A DNA stretch of 64,000 nt from Bostrychus sinensis. Taxonomy: Eukaryota > Chordata > Actinopteri > Gobiiformes > Eleotridae. Position 1 is the stretch's first letter, and every line of letters starts with the position of its first letter. This document shows, one piece after another, positions 10,376-20,396 of this stretch. The translations under genes were made by a program, and so were the position numbers. The stretch lies in contig CM036255.1 in the NCBI GenBank assembly GCA_020698575.1, positions 4,489,001-4,553,000 of the forward strand, written 5' to 3'. Under the pieces are notes generated by a model that saw only the letters and a list, made by a program, of their open reading frames with translations, was not told where the DNA came from and searched no databases.

Positions 10376-11646
10376 AAATTTATATATAAACTATGTAGAA
10401 AACAGCACCATTGTGAAAGTGGACAGAAAGCCAGTCAGTATCTTGTGTGACCACCATTTGCCTCACGCCGTGCAACACATCTCCTTCCATAGAGTTGATC
10501 ACGTTGTTGATTGTGGCCTGTGAAATGATGGTCCACTCCTCTTCAATGGCTGTGTGAAGTTGCTGGATATTGGCAGGAACTGGAACACGCTGTCGTATAC
10601 GCCGATCCAGAGCATCCCAAACATGCTCTATGGGTGACATGTCCGGTGAGTATGCTGACCATTCAAGGACTGGAATGTTTTCAGCTTCCAGGAATTGTGT
10701 ACAGATCCTTGCAACATGGGGCTGTCCATTATCATGCTGCAACATGAGGTGATGGTTGTGGATGAATGGCACAGTAATAGCCCTCAGGATCTCGTCACAG
10801 TATTTCTGTGCATTCAAAATGTCATCAATAAAATGCACCTGAGTTTGCTGTCCATAACATACGCCTGCCCATACCATAACCCCACCGCTACCATGGGCCA
10901 CTCCATCCACAACGTTGACATCAGTAAACCACTCACCCACATGACGCCATACATGCTGTCTGCCATCTGCCCTGTACAGTGAAAATCAGGACTCATTGGT
11001 GAAGAGAACACCTCTCAGCATTTGCCCACTCAAGTCGGTTACAATGACCAACTGCAGTCAGGGCGAGACCCCACTGATTATGACGAGCATGCAAATGAGG
11101 ATTGTTGCAGCAGCTGTCTGGGTGGCTGGTTTCAGATGATCTTGGAGGTGAACATGCTGGATGTGGAGGTCCTGGGCTGGTGTGGTTACACATGGTCTGC
11201 GGTTGTGAGGTCAGCTGGATGTACTGCCAAATTCTCTGAAATGCCTTTGGAGACGGCTTATGGTAGAAAAATGTACAGCTCTGGTGGACATTCCTGCAGT
11301 CAGCAGCCAAATGCACGCTCCCTCAAAACTTGCGACATCTGTGGCATTGTGCTGTGTGATAAAACTGCAAATTTTAGAGTGGCCTTTTATTGTGGCCAGT
11401 CTGAGGCACACCTGTGCAATATTCATGCTGTCTGATCAGCATCTTGATATACCACACCTGTGAGGTGGATGGATTATTTCGGCAAAGGAGAAGTGCTCAC
11501 TAACACAGATTTCAACAAATTTGTGAACAATATTTGAGAGAAAAAAGCCTTTTGTTTACATAGAAAAAGTCTTAGATCTTTGAGTTCAGAGGATGAAAAA
11601 TGGGCGCAAAAACAAAAGTGCTGAGTTTAAATTTTTGTTCAGTGTA
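10376..11646 (-). mobile_element. Tc1-like transposon, one end lost
   Basis: The right end carries a terminal sequence which, reverse-complemented, reads TACACTGAACAAAAATTTAA followed by ACTCAGCACTTTTGTTTTTG, a Tc1-type terminal repeat next to TA. The left end has no matching terminal repeat beyond a few A/T bases near 10376, so the 3' end is eroded. The transposase gene runs on the minus strand. Confidence 0.8.
10380..11370 (-). pseudogene. Tc1 transposase pseudogene
   Basis: DDE-superfamily transposase of a cut-and-paste transposon, broken by indels. The N-terminal helix-turn-helix is readable at 11211-11330 (LLTAGMSTRAVHFSTISRLQ). A linker/DDE start is seen near 11022-11080 (NRLEWANAE). 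The best-preserved part is an open frame of 186 codons (10380-10940) with HGSGGVMVWAGVCYGQQTQV, then LQHDNGQPHVARICTQFLE (second catalytic Asp in HDN) and SAYSPDMSPIEHVWDALDRR (third catalytic residue as Glu). Frames change at least three times between these parts, so no functional protein can be made. Its usual length would be about 330-340 residues. Confidence 0.85.
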
Positions 11647-11680
11647 ATTAGTAGGCTATATCCTAATGTATAATGAAGCC

Positions 11681-13134
11681 TACAGTGGCAAGAAAAAGTA
11701 TGTACCCCCCTTAGCATTTTTCTTTTATTGTTGCCTTACAACCTGAAATTTAAATGGGTCATTTTGAGGTTCATTTCAGTCCCTTTATATCACATGACAA
11801 CAACTATGAAAATATATATATATTGTCAAGCAAATTAGAAAGATGACAGAAAATCAGAAAACTTGAGTGTGCAAAAGTATGTACCTGTTTTTTTAAAGAG
11901 GCCCCTAAATGAGACCCAGTGTTACTCACCATCAGAAGTTACAGAAATAGATAAGGTTGGCCTGACTGCAATTCAACTGTCATTATGCCACAAAACATAA
12001 TTTAATTCATTATTACAACATGTAAAAGATAAAGAACCACACCAAACCTGCCTAAAGAGGAACATCTAAAACTCACAAACCAAGCAAGGAGTGCATTCAT
12101 CAGAGAGGCAACAATAAGACCAAAGGTGACCCTGAAAGAGCTGCAGAGCTCCACAGCAGAGACTGTTGTATCTGTCCCAGGCCCACTCTGAACCATACAC
12201 TCCACAGAGCTGGGCTGGGTGGAAGAGTGGCCATTGCTTGAAGAAAATAATAACAAAACATGTTTTGTGTTTGCCAAAAGGCACGTGGAAGACTCCCCAA
12301 ACACGAGAAGGTCCAGATACAATTAAAATGAGTCATCAATGAAAGTTGCTATGTGCAGCACAAACCTAGACTGTGCCCCCCTCTCTAAAGTGAAGCCTGG
12401 TAAATGGTCAGATTTATATAGCGCTTTTCTACCTTCATGGGTACTCAAAGTGCTTTACATCAAGGATCCGTTCACCCATTCACACTCCCATTCATACAGC
12501 AGTGTGCGCAGACACCGGAGGCAAGGTGGGTTAAGTGTCTTGCCCAAGGACAGTATGCAACGGTGGGAGTGGGGTTTGAACCGCCAACCTTCTGGTTAGT
12601 GGACAAGCGGCTCTACCAACTGAGCTACTGCCGCCTGGTGATGGCAGTGTCCTGCTGTGGGGATATTTGTCATTGGTAGGGACTGGAAACTGCTCAGAAC
12701 TGAAGGAATGAAGGATGGAGCTAAACACAAGACAATTTTTGAAGAAAACAACTCAAACTGTGCTCTACAAGGCATCCAACCTGAAAGACTTTGAGCTGTT
12801 TTTAGATGAAGAATGAGCACAAATCCCAGTGATTTATGAACCAAGCTCATAAACACTTATCCTAGAAAAGTTGGAGCTGAAAGTCCTTCAGAAGGTGGTT
12901 CTACAGAGGACTAACTTAATAGGGTACATACTTTTGTATGCTCAAGTTTTCTGTTTTTCTGTCATACTTCTAATTTGCTTCACAATAAATATTTTTTTGT
13001 ATTTTCATAGTTGTTGTCATGTGATGTAAAGTGGCTGAAATGAACCTCTCAATGATCCATTTCAATTCCAGGTTGTAAGGCAACAATAAAGGAAAAATGC
13101 CAAGGGGGGTATATACTTTTTGCTTGGCACTGTA
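11681..13134 (+). mobile_element. Tc1-like relic copy 1 with terminal inverted repeats
   Basis: Left end TACAGTGGCAAGAAAAAGTA and right end, reverse-complemented, TACAGTGCCAAGCAAAAAGT, both continuing into a matching ...CCCCCTT...GCATTTTTC block and TTGTTGCCTTACAACCTG. The interior carries a decayed Tc1 transposase on the plus strand: a paired-like helix-turn-helix region around 12100-12300 and a segment at 12640-12700 reading VLLWGYLSLVGTGKLLRTEG after the SINE insertion. The DDE core is largely deleted. A second copy of the same deleted form lies at 45611-46585, which shows the deletion derivative itself was mobile. Confidence 0.8.
12401..12632 (-). mobile_element. tRNA-derived SINE inserted in the Tc1 relic
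   Basis: On the minus strand it starts GGCAGTAGCTCAGTTGGTAG, with A box TAGCTCAGTTGG (12616-12627) and B box GGTTCAAACCCC (12571-12582). After the tRNA part come CTTGGGCAAGACACTTAACC and a tail with AAGCGCTATATAAATCTG. The bases GCCTGG flank it on both sides (12395-12400 and 12633-12638). The related relic at 46.1 kb has a single GCCTGG-equivalent and no insert, so the empty site is known. RNA polymerase III would read it from the internal boxes. Related fragments are at 60473-60545 and 62738-62825. Confidence 0.85.
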
Positions 13135-13333
13135 CATTTACTATGCTATTTGCAATGTAATGCATCAAAATGTGAAAAAATACTTCTTAATGTTAAACTG
13201 ACAGATTTACAGATGTGCATTAAAATGTGTTACTTTTTAAACTATGCAGAGACGTAAAAGTATCTCTCTTTCGATTACTCGATTAATTGAACAGAATAAT
13301 TGATAGATTGAATAACTGATAGCTGCAGGCCTA

Positions 13334-13400
13334 ACTCAGACCGCTGCTGCCTCCTTCTTTACACACACACACCACTCAGACCTCTACTGCCCATTCCTTT
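13334..13400 (+). repeat. Degenerate minisatellite units, block 2
   Basis: Two imperfect units of the ACCACTCAGACCTCTACTGC type lie between the hAT and L2 insertions. The first eight bases also serve as the hAT target duplication. Confidence 0.6.
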
Positions 13401-14061
13401 ATTCAATTCAGTTCAATTCAGTTTTATTTGTATAGCCCAGTATCACAAAAGTCACCTCAAAGGGCTTCACAAACAGTTAATCAAACATAAACACACAATC
13501 AGACTTAACACACAATCAACAGAAACAATAACTACACTAAACTAAACAGACCCAGGACACTCCTGTCCTTAGACCCTCCTTCTCGGTAAGGAAAAACTCC
13601 TAAAAAAAAAACAACTGTGGGAAAAAAAAGAAGAAACCTTATGGAGCCCAACGGAAGGAGAGATCCTCTCCCAGGACGGACAGGCAATGTGTCTAGGACT
13701 GTTAGTTCATTAGCTCATCTATAGATCATAGATCAGCTCTGTAAGGATTCATCCAGAGAGGTGAGTGGGTTGAGGTAGATCCGGGAAATCCATAGAGGTG
13801 AGGTTGAGGGCCCACAGGTCAGGACAGGAGCACAGATGAGGTCAGCTAAGATCCAGTCATCACTGGGACATCTGCCAGCAGCCAGGCATCTGAAACAGTC
13901 CCCACTCCCCCAAAGGGGAGCGGGAGAGAGGGACAACTTGTGAATAGCAATGAACTGATTGGAGATATAGAATATTTGATAATATTAATTACAGTGATAG
14001 GAGAGGAGCAGCAGATGAAACCAAAGGTCAGAGGCTCAGTGCACCATACTTCCCCCAGCTT

Positions 14062-14990
14062 CTAGCTCCTAGAGCAGCCTATCTTCAGCTGTGGAGTTAA
14101 CCCTGTTCCTAGCTTTGCCTGACCATAAGCTTTCTCAAAGAGGAACGTTATAAGCCTAACCTTAAATGTAGAGACTGTGTCTGCCTCTCTAACATGAGCT
14201 GGAAGCTGATTCCATAAAACAGGAGCTTGGTAACTAAAGGCTCTACCTCCAACTGTACTTTTAGAAACCCTGGGAACCACTAATAGCCCTGCATTTTGTG
14301 AGCGCAGTACTCTGCTTGGTTGGTATGGCACTATAACATCATTAATGTAGCATGGGGCCATACCATTTACGGCCTTGTAAGTCAGGAGAAGGATTTTAAA
14401 CCTAATTCTGAATTCAACTGGAAGCCAGTGAAGTGAAGCTAGCACAGGAGTAATATGTTCTCTCCTGTTAGTTCCTGTTAATAATCTTGCTGCTGTGTTT
14501 TGAACAAGCTGAAAACATTTTAATGAGTTTTTAGGGCACGCTGCCAGCAGAGAGTTACAGTAATCCAACCTAGATGTAACAAACGCATGGATGAGTTTTT
14601 TAGCATCCCTTTTAGATAAAATATTTCTGATTTTGCCTATGCAAGTGAAAGAATGCTGTTTTACAGGCTTGGTTTATATGAGCCTTAAATGATAAGTCTT
14701 CAAATAAAACTCCTAAGTTTCTCACAGTAGAACTCCAGTGACACCGTCCAGGGAGACTCTCTGGTCAGACAGAGCATCTCTCAGCTTTTTGGGGCCTAGT
14801 ATAATGACCTCTGTTTTTTCTTGGGTTTAGGAGGAGATAGTTAATTGTCATCCAGGTCTTTATGTCTCTCACACAGGCGCTAAGTTTTTCAACATGGTCA
14901 TGCTGATCAGGTTTACTTGATAAATACAACTGTGTATCATCTGCATTCGGTGATATCCCAAGATCGGAAGGTGATATCCCAAGATCGGAA
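14062..14990 (-). pseudogene. L2 ORF2, C-terminal half of reverse transcriptase
   Basis: The segment starts just after the deletion with NADDTQLYLSSKPD, the catalytic motif C of the reverse transcriptase in which the usual Tyr before ADD is Asn. It continues with LSACVRDIKTWM, then shifts frame several times. From 14568 down to 14062 an open frame of 168 codons holds the conserved C-terminal block: MDYCNSLLAACPKNSLKCFQ, ARLLTGTNRREHITPVLASL, HWLPVEFRIRFKILLLTYKA and FSYQAPVLWNQLPAHVREAD. The protein cannot be active because the fingers and motifs A and B are absent. Confidence 0.8.
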
Positions 14991-14992
14991 GG
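14951..14992. repeat. 21-bp direct duplication at the LINE deletion junction
   Basis: TGATATCCCAAGATCGGAAGG occurs twice in tandem apart from one base class at the ends (14951-14971 and 14972-14992). It lies exactly where the reverse transcriptase N-terminal half is missing and looks like a scar of the deletion event. Confidence 0.85.
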
Positions 14993-15987
14993 TCATCTCT
15001 GAGAACTGTGAACGGTGGACATAATGACTGATGTTATCTCAGCTTGGTCTACAGCGATGAAGTAGTCTAATGTTCCAGATGGTTTTATAGTGGCCTCCAT
15101 TTTTACAGCTTTGGCTTGCTCTGAGCTGATCGTAGGGAGAATTTCATTTAATTTGTCTCTAATACTTGTGATTTTGTTGTTAAAATATTGAAGAAAGTTT
15201 TCACAGCTGAGAGTAACAGGGATACAGGGTTCTACTGAGCTGTGACTGGTGGTCAGCCTGGCTACAGTGCTGAACAGAAACCTAGGGTTGTTCCTGTTTT
15301 CTTCTATTAAAGTTGAATAGAATCTGGTTTTGGCCTCACGCAGAGATTTTTTATAATTTAAAAGACTATATTTCCAGGCATTCAGAGACTGCTCTGAGCT
15401 GGAGTGACGCCATAGCCTTTCTAATTTACGGGTTGCTTGTTTAAGCAAACGTGTTTCAGCATTAAACCACGGTGCTACTCGATTCGGCCTAACAACCTTT
15501 TGTTTTAATGGAGCTACATTATCTAGAGCTGTCTGTAATGAGTGCATGGAGCTGTCAACAAACTGATCACTTTTACTGGGACTCAAGCTATGGGAGCTGT
15601 TCTCAACAAACTCACTCAACATTGTACTAAATATTGGCTTTATTATGTGTTTAAACTTTGACACAGATTGGTCTGATAAGGTTCTTCTAATCTGGGTTTT
15701 GTTCATTGGAACAGTAAAATCTTTGAGTATAAACTGAAAGGTAATTAGAAAGTGATCTGAGAGTATGGGGTTATGAGGGAGGACAGTGAGCTCACTAATC
15801 TCTATACCATAGGTTAAAACAAGGTCCAGGCTGTGCTTGTGACAATGAGTGAGTTCATTTATGTTTTGAGTGAAACCTATGTTGTCTAATAAGACTGCAA
15901 ATACATTACCTAGACAGTCGCTGCTTTCATCAACATGAATATTAAAATCCCCTACTATGACTGTGCCTGGGTCCCACCTCTGGTTCG
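14993..15987 (-). pseudogene. L2 ORF2, C-terminal half of AP endonuclease plus linker
   Basis: An open frame of about 330 codons starts inside the apurinic-type endonuclease. It shows VIVGDFNIHVDES (the GDFN motif), SLDLVLTYGIEIS, and HNPILSDHFLITFQF (the SDH catalytic motif), followed by the linker block RVAPWFNAETRLLKQATRKL and REAKTRFYSTLIEENRNNPR. The Asn and Glu motifs of the N-terminal half are missing, and the frame ends at a stop after TVHSSQR where the reverse transcriptase should begin. In an intact element this protein nicks target DNA and primes reverse transcription there. Confidence 0.8.
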
Positions 15988-16554
15988 TCAGGTTGGACAA
16001 CTAATGCTATCAGCCATATTTCTAGACATCAGCGTGGCACCTTCCAATGTGGGATGAATGCCGTCTCTCCGTAAGAGACCGGGCTTTCCCCAAAACACTC
16101 TCCAATTATCAATAAAGCCTATGCCGTTTTCTGGGCACCATCTAGATAACCAGCGGTTGAATGATGAAAAGCGACTGTACATTTCATCATTGGTCAAGTT
16201 CGGCAGGGCACCCGAGAATATTACGGTGTCCGACATCGACTAAGCAAGTTTGCACACCGACCCTACGTTCAATTTGAGCACCTCTGATTGTCTACTCCGG
16301 GTGTCGTTACTGCCAACATGAATCACTATTCGATGGAACCTGGTCCTATAGGTTTCCTTTTCCTTTTCCCTGTAGCTACCTGGCTAGCTGGCTTAGCCTC
16401 AGCCCCCACATGTGCGGAGCCGTGCTTCTAACTGCTCTAACCTGGCCTCCAAAACTAAAAACAAACTACACTTCACACACCTGCTGCTATCATCACTAAA
16501 GGAGGCAGGATTCTCACTGAACAGAGGGGTGAAAATGGAGGACATAGACGCCAT
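15988..16554 (-). pseudogene. L2 ORF1 with SGNH/GDSL esterase-like domain
   Basis: From an ATG at 16554 the minus strand reads MASMSSIFTPLFSENPASF, a CVKC motif and a short coiled-coil-like LEARLEQLEARLRT. After a stop codon the frame resumes with IVIHVGSNDTRSRQSEVLK, which carries the GxND block of SGNH hydrolases, and after another stop with SGALPNLTNDEMYSRFSSF, NRWLSRWCPENGIGFIDNW and LRRDGIHPTLEGATLMSRNM, where DGIH supplies the catalytic Asp-x-x-His pair. Esterase-bearing ORF1 proteins are known from CR1/L2 LINEs and bind RNA or lipid. At least two in-frame stops mean it is dead. Confidence 0.75.
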
Positions 16555-16794
16555 GCTAATGCTAAGCTAAGCTACGATAAGCTAAAGGCTAACAGAAATT
16601 AGTAACAAACTGAGTCACAAGCTGAAAGTGGCTTGGACATGAAGCATTTATATACGATACTAGATTTCTCACAGAGTAACTAAACTGTTAGAAGACATGC
16701 CTTAAATAATTTGATTTAGTCAGATGACGAAGAGCAATTGCGTATGCTGCCAACAACACTGGAATGCACTCACCAGGAAGTGACATCAGTCACA

Positions 16795-16870
16795 CCCCAC
16801 TCTGACTTCCACTACCTCCTCCCTGCACACACACACTACCCAGACCTCTACTTCCCCTCTTGGTTTGTAG
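16795..16870 (+). repeat. Degenerate minisatellite units, block 3
   Basis: The units CCCACTCTGACTTCCACTAC and CTGCACACACACACTACCC followed by AGACCTCTACTTCCCC match the layout of blocks 1 and 2. Confidence 0.55.
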
Positions 16871-17403
16871 AGAAGTTGAAGCAAAAGATCCAGCTACAAT
16901 CCTCAGAAGAGTTTCCAAAAATAAATAAATAGCAACATAATTTAAAGCTTAAATGATGCTGTGCTGCGTCATGCTTCAGCTGAAAAACAATCTGTGATAT
17001 AGGCAGGACTTAGACCCATTCAGGCATCCACAGAGACCTGAATATATCTGAGGACACACCATAAAAAAATGAATACATGAAATTTGCAATGTTCTGAGTA
17101 TAATATCAGGTCTGAAGATGCTCAGCAGACCTGAGGAAGAATCACTGTGTTGGACTAATGTGCTGTGTTGTTTGGTTTGGCTGTGAGGCAGTAGAGCACT
17201 AGAGCAGTATCCTCTGACTCTGTAAACCAGCCTGAGGATTTATAATGAGGGTAAACAATATTATTATTGTGTGTTATGTCTTTTTAATGATGTCTTCATT
17301 AATTTTCGAGTACATGTTGAATTGCTCATTGTGAGTAATAAGCTGTATAAATGATTATATTTTACTGTAACAGATAGCATTTATACTATGTTTGAATGCA
17401 TTT
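16871..17403. other. No recognised feature
   Basis: AT-rich, without an open frame or repeat that I can name. Confidence 0.5.
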
Positions 17404-18140
17404 TTTTTATATTTATTTGTTTATTTAGGCAAATGGATGAACATGTATATTCAGAATACCAACAACAAAAAATCCCTCACACAAAAGGAGTAGGATGCAG
17501 TACCAACTTATAGACTTCTACCCCCTTTGCTCCATATAATCACCAACAACTAATTTTACACATAATAATCACAACAGCATATGTACATATGTGTGCACGT
17601 CTTCTCAAAAAATACACATGCATGCATATACAGCCATGCATACAAGCGTGCGTGCATGCGTGCGTATGCATACAGCAAAAACTATGTTGTGCACTTCTTT
17701 ATCTCCTTATCCAGCCCATTACACAAATTCACACCCCCGCTTGTGATGCACATACTTTTAAGAGAACTACAAACACACTGCTTCTTTAGGAACAATTCTC
17801 CTCTTAGATTATATTTCCCAACTCTACTATAAAACATTTTTTGATTGTTCCCTGGAAGAAGATTTCAACTTGCAATCTTATTATAAGAGTTTTAAAATTG
17901 ACTAAGTCATCTAGTTTGCTTTTTTTCTATTGTGCTTTTTTTTTTTTTTTAGTTTGAAAAGTGCACCTAGATTACTTCTATAAGTATTCCTCCAAACCTC
18001 TGCACAATAGCTGATACTGTAAAAGGTAAAATTAATAAGCAATAGATTATGTAAACCTCTATAGTCAAGTCAAGATACCTAGATCTAGTCATTATTGCTA
18101 TACTTCTTGCCATTTTTGAGGTGGACACTGACTATGTCTT
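17404..18140 (-). mobile_element. 5'-truncated LINE, C-terminal coding region and 3' UTR
   Basis: On the minus strand the reading runs GLHNLLLINFTFYSISYCAE followed by VWRNTYRSNLGALFKLKK. Frame changes bring NVLYSRVGKYNLRGELFLKK-like text, KQCVCSSLKSMCITSGGVNL and CNGLDKEIKKCTT, a block order found at the C-terminus of fish non-LTR retrotransposon reverse transcriptases (jockey/CR1/Rex-like group). After this the 3' UTR ends in an A-rich AAATAAACAAATAAATATAA tail near 17404. Several stops and shifts show it is old. The 5' side stops near the hairpin at 18151. Confidence 0.65.
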
Positions 18141-18150
18141 GTCTATAAAA

Positions 18151-18195
18151 ACATCCATGGAAAAACATTTTATATAAATGTTTTTCCATGGATGT
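18151..18195. repeat. Perfect 20-bp inverted repeat with TATAT loop
   Basis: Arm ACATCCATGGAAAAACATTT (18151-18170) is exactly reverse-complemented at 18176-18195, with five bases between. It lies directly beside the 3' end of the next LINE and leads into its flanking TATATATA. It could be an insertion scar (inverted duplication of target) or a pre-existing foldback target. Confidence 0.9.
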
Positions 18196-18212
18196 GTATA
18201 TATATAAAAAAA

Positions 18213-20396
18213 AAAAAATTGTCCTCTCGCCCTCCGTGGGCGGTTTCATCCATCCAAGCTCGGGTCCTCTACCAGAGGCCTGGGAGCTTGAGGGTTCTGC
18301 GCAGTATCTTTGCTGTTCCTAGGACTGCGCTCTTCTGGACTGAGATGTCTGATGTTTTTCCTGGGATCTGCTGTAGCCACTCTTCCAGTTTGGGGGTTAC
18401 TGCCCCGAGTGCTCCAATGACCACGGGCACCACTGTTGCCTTCACTTTCCAGGCCTTCTCAAGTTCTTCTTTGAGGCCTTGGTACTTCTCCAGTTTCTCG
18501 TGTTCCTTTTTCCTGATGTTACAATCGCTTGGTATTGCGATGTCAACCACAACGGCTTTCCTCTGCTGTTTGTCCATCACCACAATGTCCGGTTGGTTTG
18601 CCACTACCATTTTGTCTGTCTGGATCTGGAAGTCCCACAGGATCTTAGCTCGGTCATTCTCTATCACCTTTGGAGGTGTTTCCCATCTTGACCTCGGGAC
18701 TTCCAGACTGTACTCTGCACAGATGTTCCTGTACACTATACCAGCCACTTGGTTATGACGCTCCATGTATGCTTTCCCTGCCAGCATCTTACACCCTGCA
18801 GTTATGTGCTGGATTGTCTCAGGGGCCTCGTTGCACAGTCTGCACCTGGGGTCTTGTCTTGTATGGTAGATCTTGGCCTCTATTGCTCTGGTGCTCAAGG
18901 CCTGCTCCTGTGCAGCCATGATCAGTGCCTCTGTGCTGTCCTTCAGTCCAGCCCTTTCTAGCCACTGGTAGGATTTCTCGATGTCAGCCACTTCAGTTAT
19001 CTGTCGATGGTACATCCCATGTAGGGGCTTTTCCTCCCATGATGGTTCCTCCAGCACCTCGTCCTCTGTTTTCCACTGCCTGAGACATTCACTGAGAACT
19101 TCATCTGTTGAGGCTATCTTCCTGATGTAGTCAAGGATCTTGGATGTTTCATCCTGGACAGTGGTTTTGACACTCACCAGTCCTCTGCCTCCTTCCTTGC
19201 GCTTAGTGTACAGTCTCAGGGTGCTGGATTTGGGGTGGAACCCTCCATGCATGGTTAGGAGCTTTCGTGTTTTCACATCTGTGGTCTGAATCTCTTCCTT
19301 TGGCCAGCTTATTATTCCCGCAGGGTATCTGATGACCGGCAGGGCATAGCTGTTGATTGCCCGGACTTTGTTCTTGCCATTGAGCTGACTCCTTAGGACT
19401 TGCCTTACTCGTTGGAGGTATTTGGCTGTGGCTGCTTTTCTTGTGGCCTGGTCCAGGTTGCCATTTGCTTGTTGGATTCCAAGGTACTTGTAGCTGTCCT
19501 CAATGTCTGCTATTCTGCCGTCTGGGAGTGGGACCCCTACTGTATGGACTACCTTCCCTCTCTTTGTCACCATCCGCCCACACTTCTCAAGTCCGAATGA
19601 CATTCCGATGTCATTGCTGTAGATCCTGGTTGTGTGGATCAGTGAGTCAATGTCTCTCTCGCTCTTGGCGTACAGCTTGATATCATCCATGTAGAGGAGG
19701 TGACTGATGGTGGCCCCGTTCCTGAGTCGGTACCCATAGCCAGTCTTGGTGATTATCTGGCTGAGGGGGTTCAGACCTATGCAGAACAGCAGCGGGGACA
19801 GAGCATCTCCTTGGTATATCCCACATTTGATGGACACTCGTGCAATTGGCTTGCAGTTGGCCTCAAGGGTGGTCTTCCACTGCCTCATCGAGTTTGCAAT
19901 GAAGGCTCTTAGAGTCCTGTTGATGTTATACATCTCCAAGCATTCCATGATCCATGTGTGTGGCATTGAGTCATAGGCTTTCTTGTAATCAATCCAGGCG
20001 GTGCACAGATTAGTGTGTCTGGCTTTACAGTCCTGAGCGACTGTTCTATCTACGAGCAGCTGGTGTTTAGCTCCTCTGGTGTTTTTACCAATTCCCTTCT
20101 GTGCTGTGCTCATGTATTGATCCATGTGCCCACTGATCTTAGCCGCTATGATGCCTGACATGAGCTTCCATGTGGTGGGGAGACAGGTTATTGGTCGATA
20201 GTTGGATGGGGCCGTTCCCTTCAGGGGATCCTTCTGGATCAGGATTGTCCGGCCTTCAGTTAGCCATTCAGGGTGGGTCCCATCCTTTAGCAGCTGGTTC
20301 ATTTGTGCTGCCAGGCGCTCATGGAGTGAAGTTAGCTTTTTCAGCCAGTAGGTGTGGATCATGTCAGGCCCTGGTGCTGTCCAGTTTTTCATACCT

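Larger units (their letters stand above)
9615..13333. mobile_element. hAT-type element with 8-bp target duplication, nested
   Basis: The left end reads TAGGGCTGCAACGATTC and the right end, reverse-complemented, reads TAGGCCTGCAGCTATCAG; these are typical fish hAT termini. The 8 bases ACTCAGAC lie directly outside both ends (9607-9614 and 13334-13341), which is the expected hAT target duplication and fixes the borders. No hAT transposase is visible. The interior is almost wholly other elements: two Tc1 C-terminal pieces (9697-10030), a Tc1 element (10376-11646) and a second Tc1 relic (11681-13134) that itself holds a SINE. The element is therefore non-autonomous or has lost its gene to insertions. 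Confidence 0.85.
13401..16710 (-). mobile_element. L2/Maui-type LINE, internally deleted
   Basis: The element reads on the minus strand: ORF1 (16554-15988), then a remnant of ORF2, then a 3' UTR ending in tandem TTGAACTGAA/TGAATTGAAT-type tail units (13401-13420). The 3' UTR contains TTTTTCCTTACCGAGAAGG and GAAGCCCTTTGAGGTGACTT, which recur in truncated copies at 27597-27785 and 40798-40975. Two blocks of ORF2 are gone: the first half of the endonuclease and the first half of the reverse transcriptase. The 5' border near 16710 is uncertain. I place it in the L2 group from the C-terminal motif set; a related clade such as CR1 is possible. Confidence 0.8.

Noticed and set aside
12002..12339. 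Minus frames of 106, 72 and 79 codons that recur at 46125-46376
   Set aside because: They are antisense to the Tc1 transposase relic; conservation between loci comes from the repeat, not from a protein.
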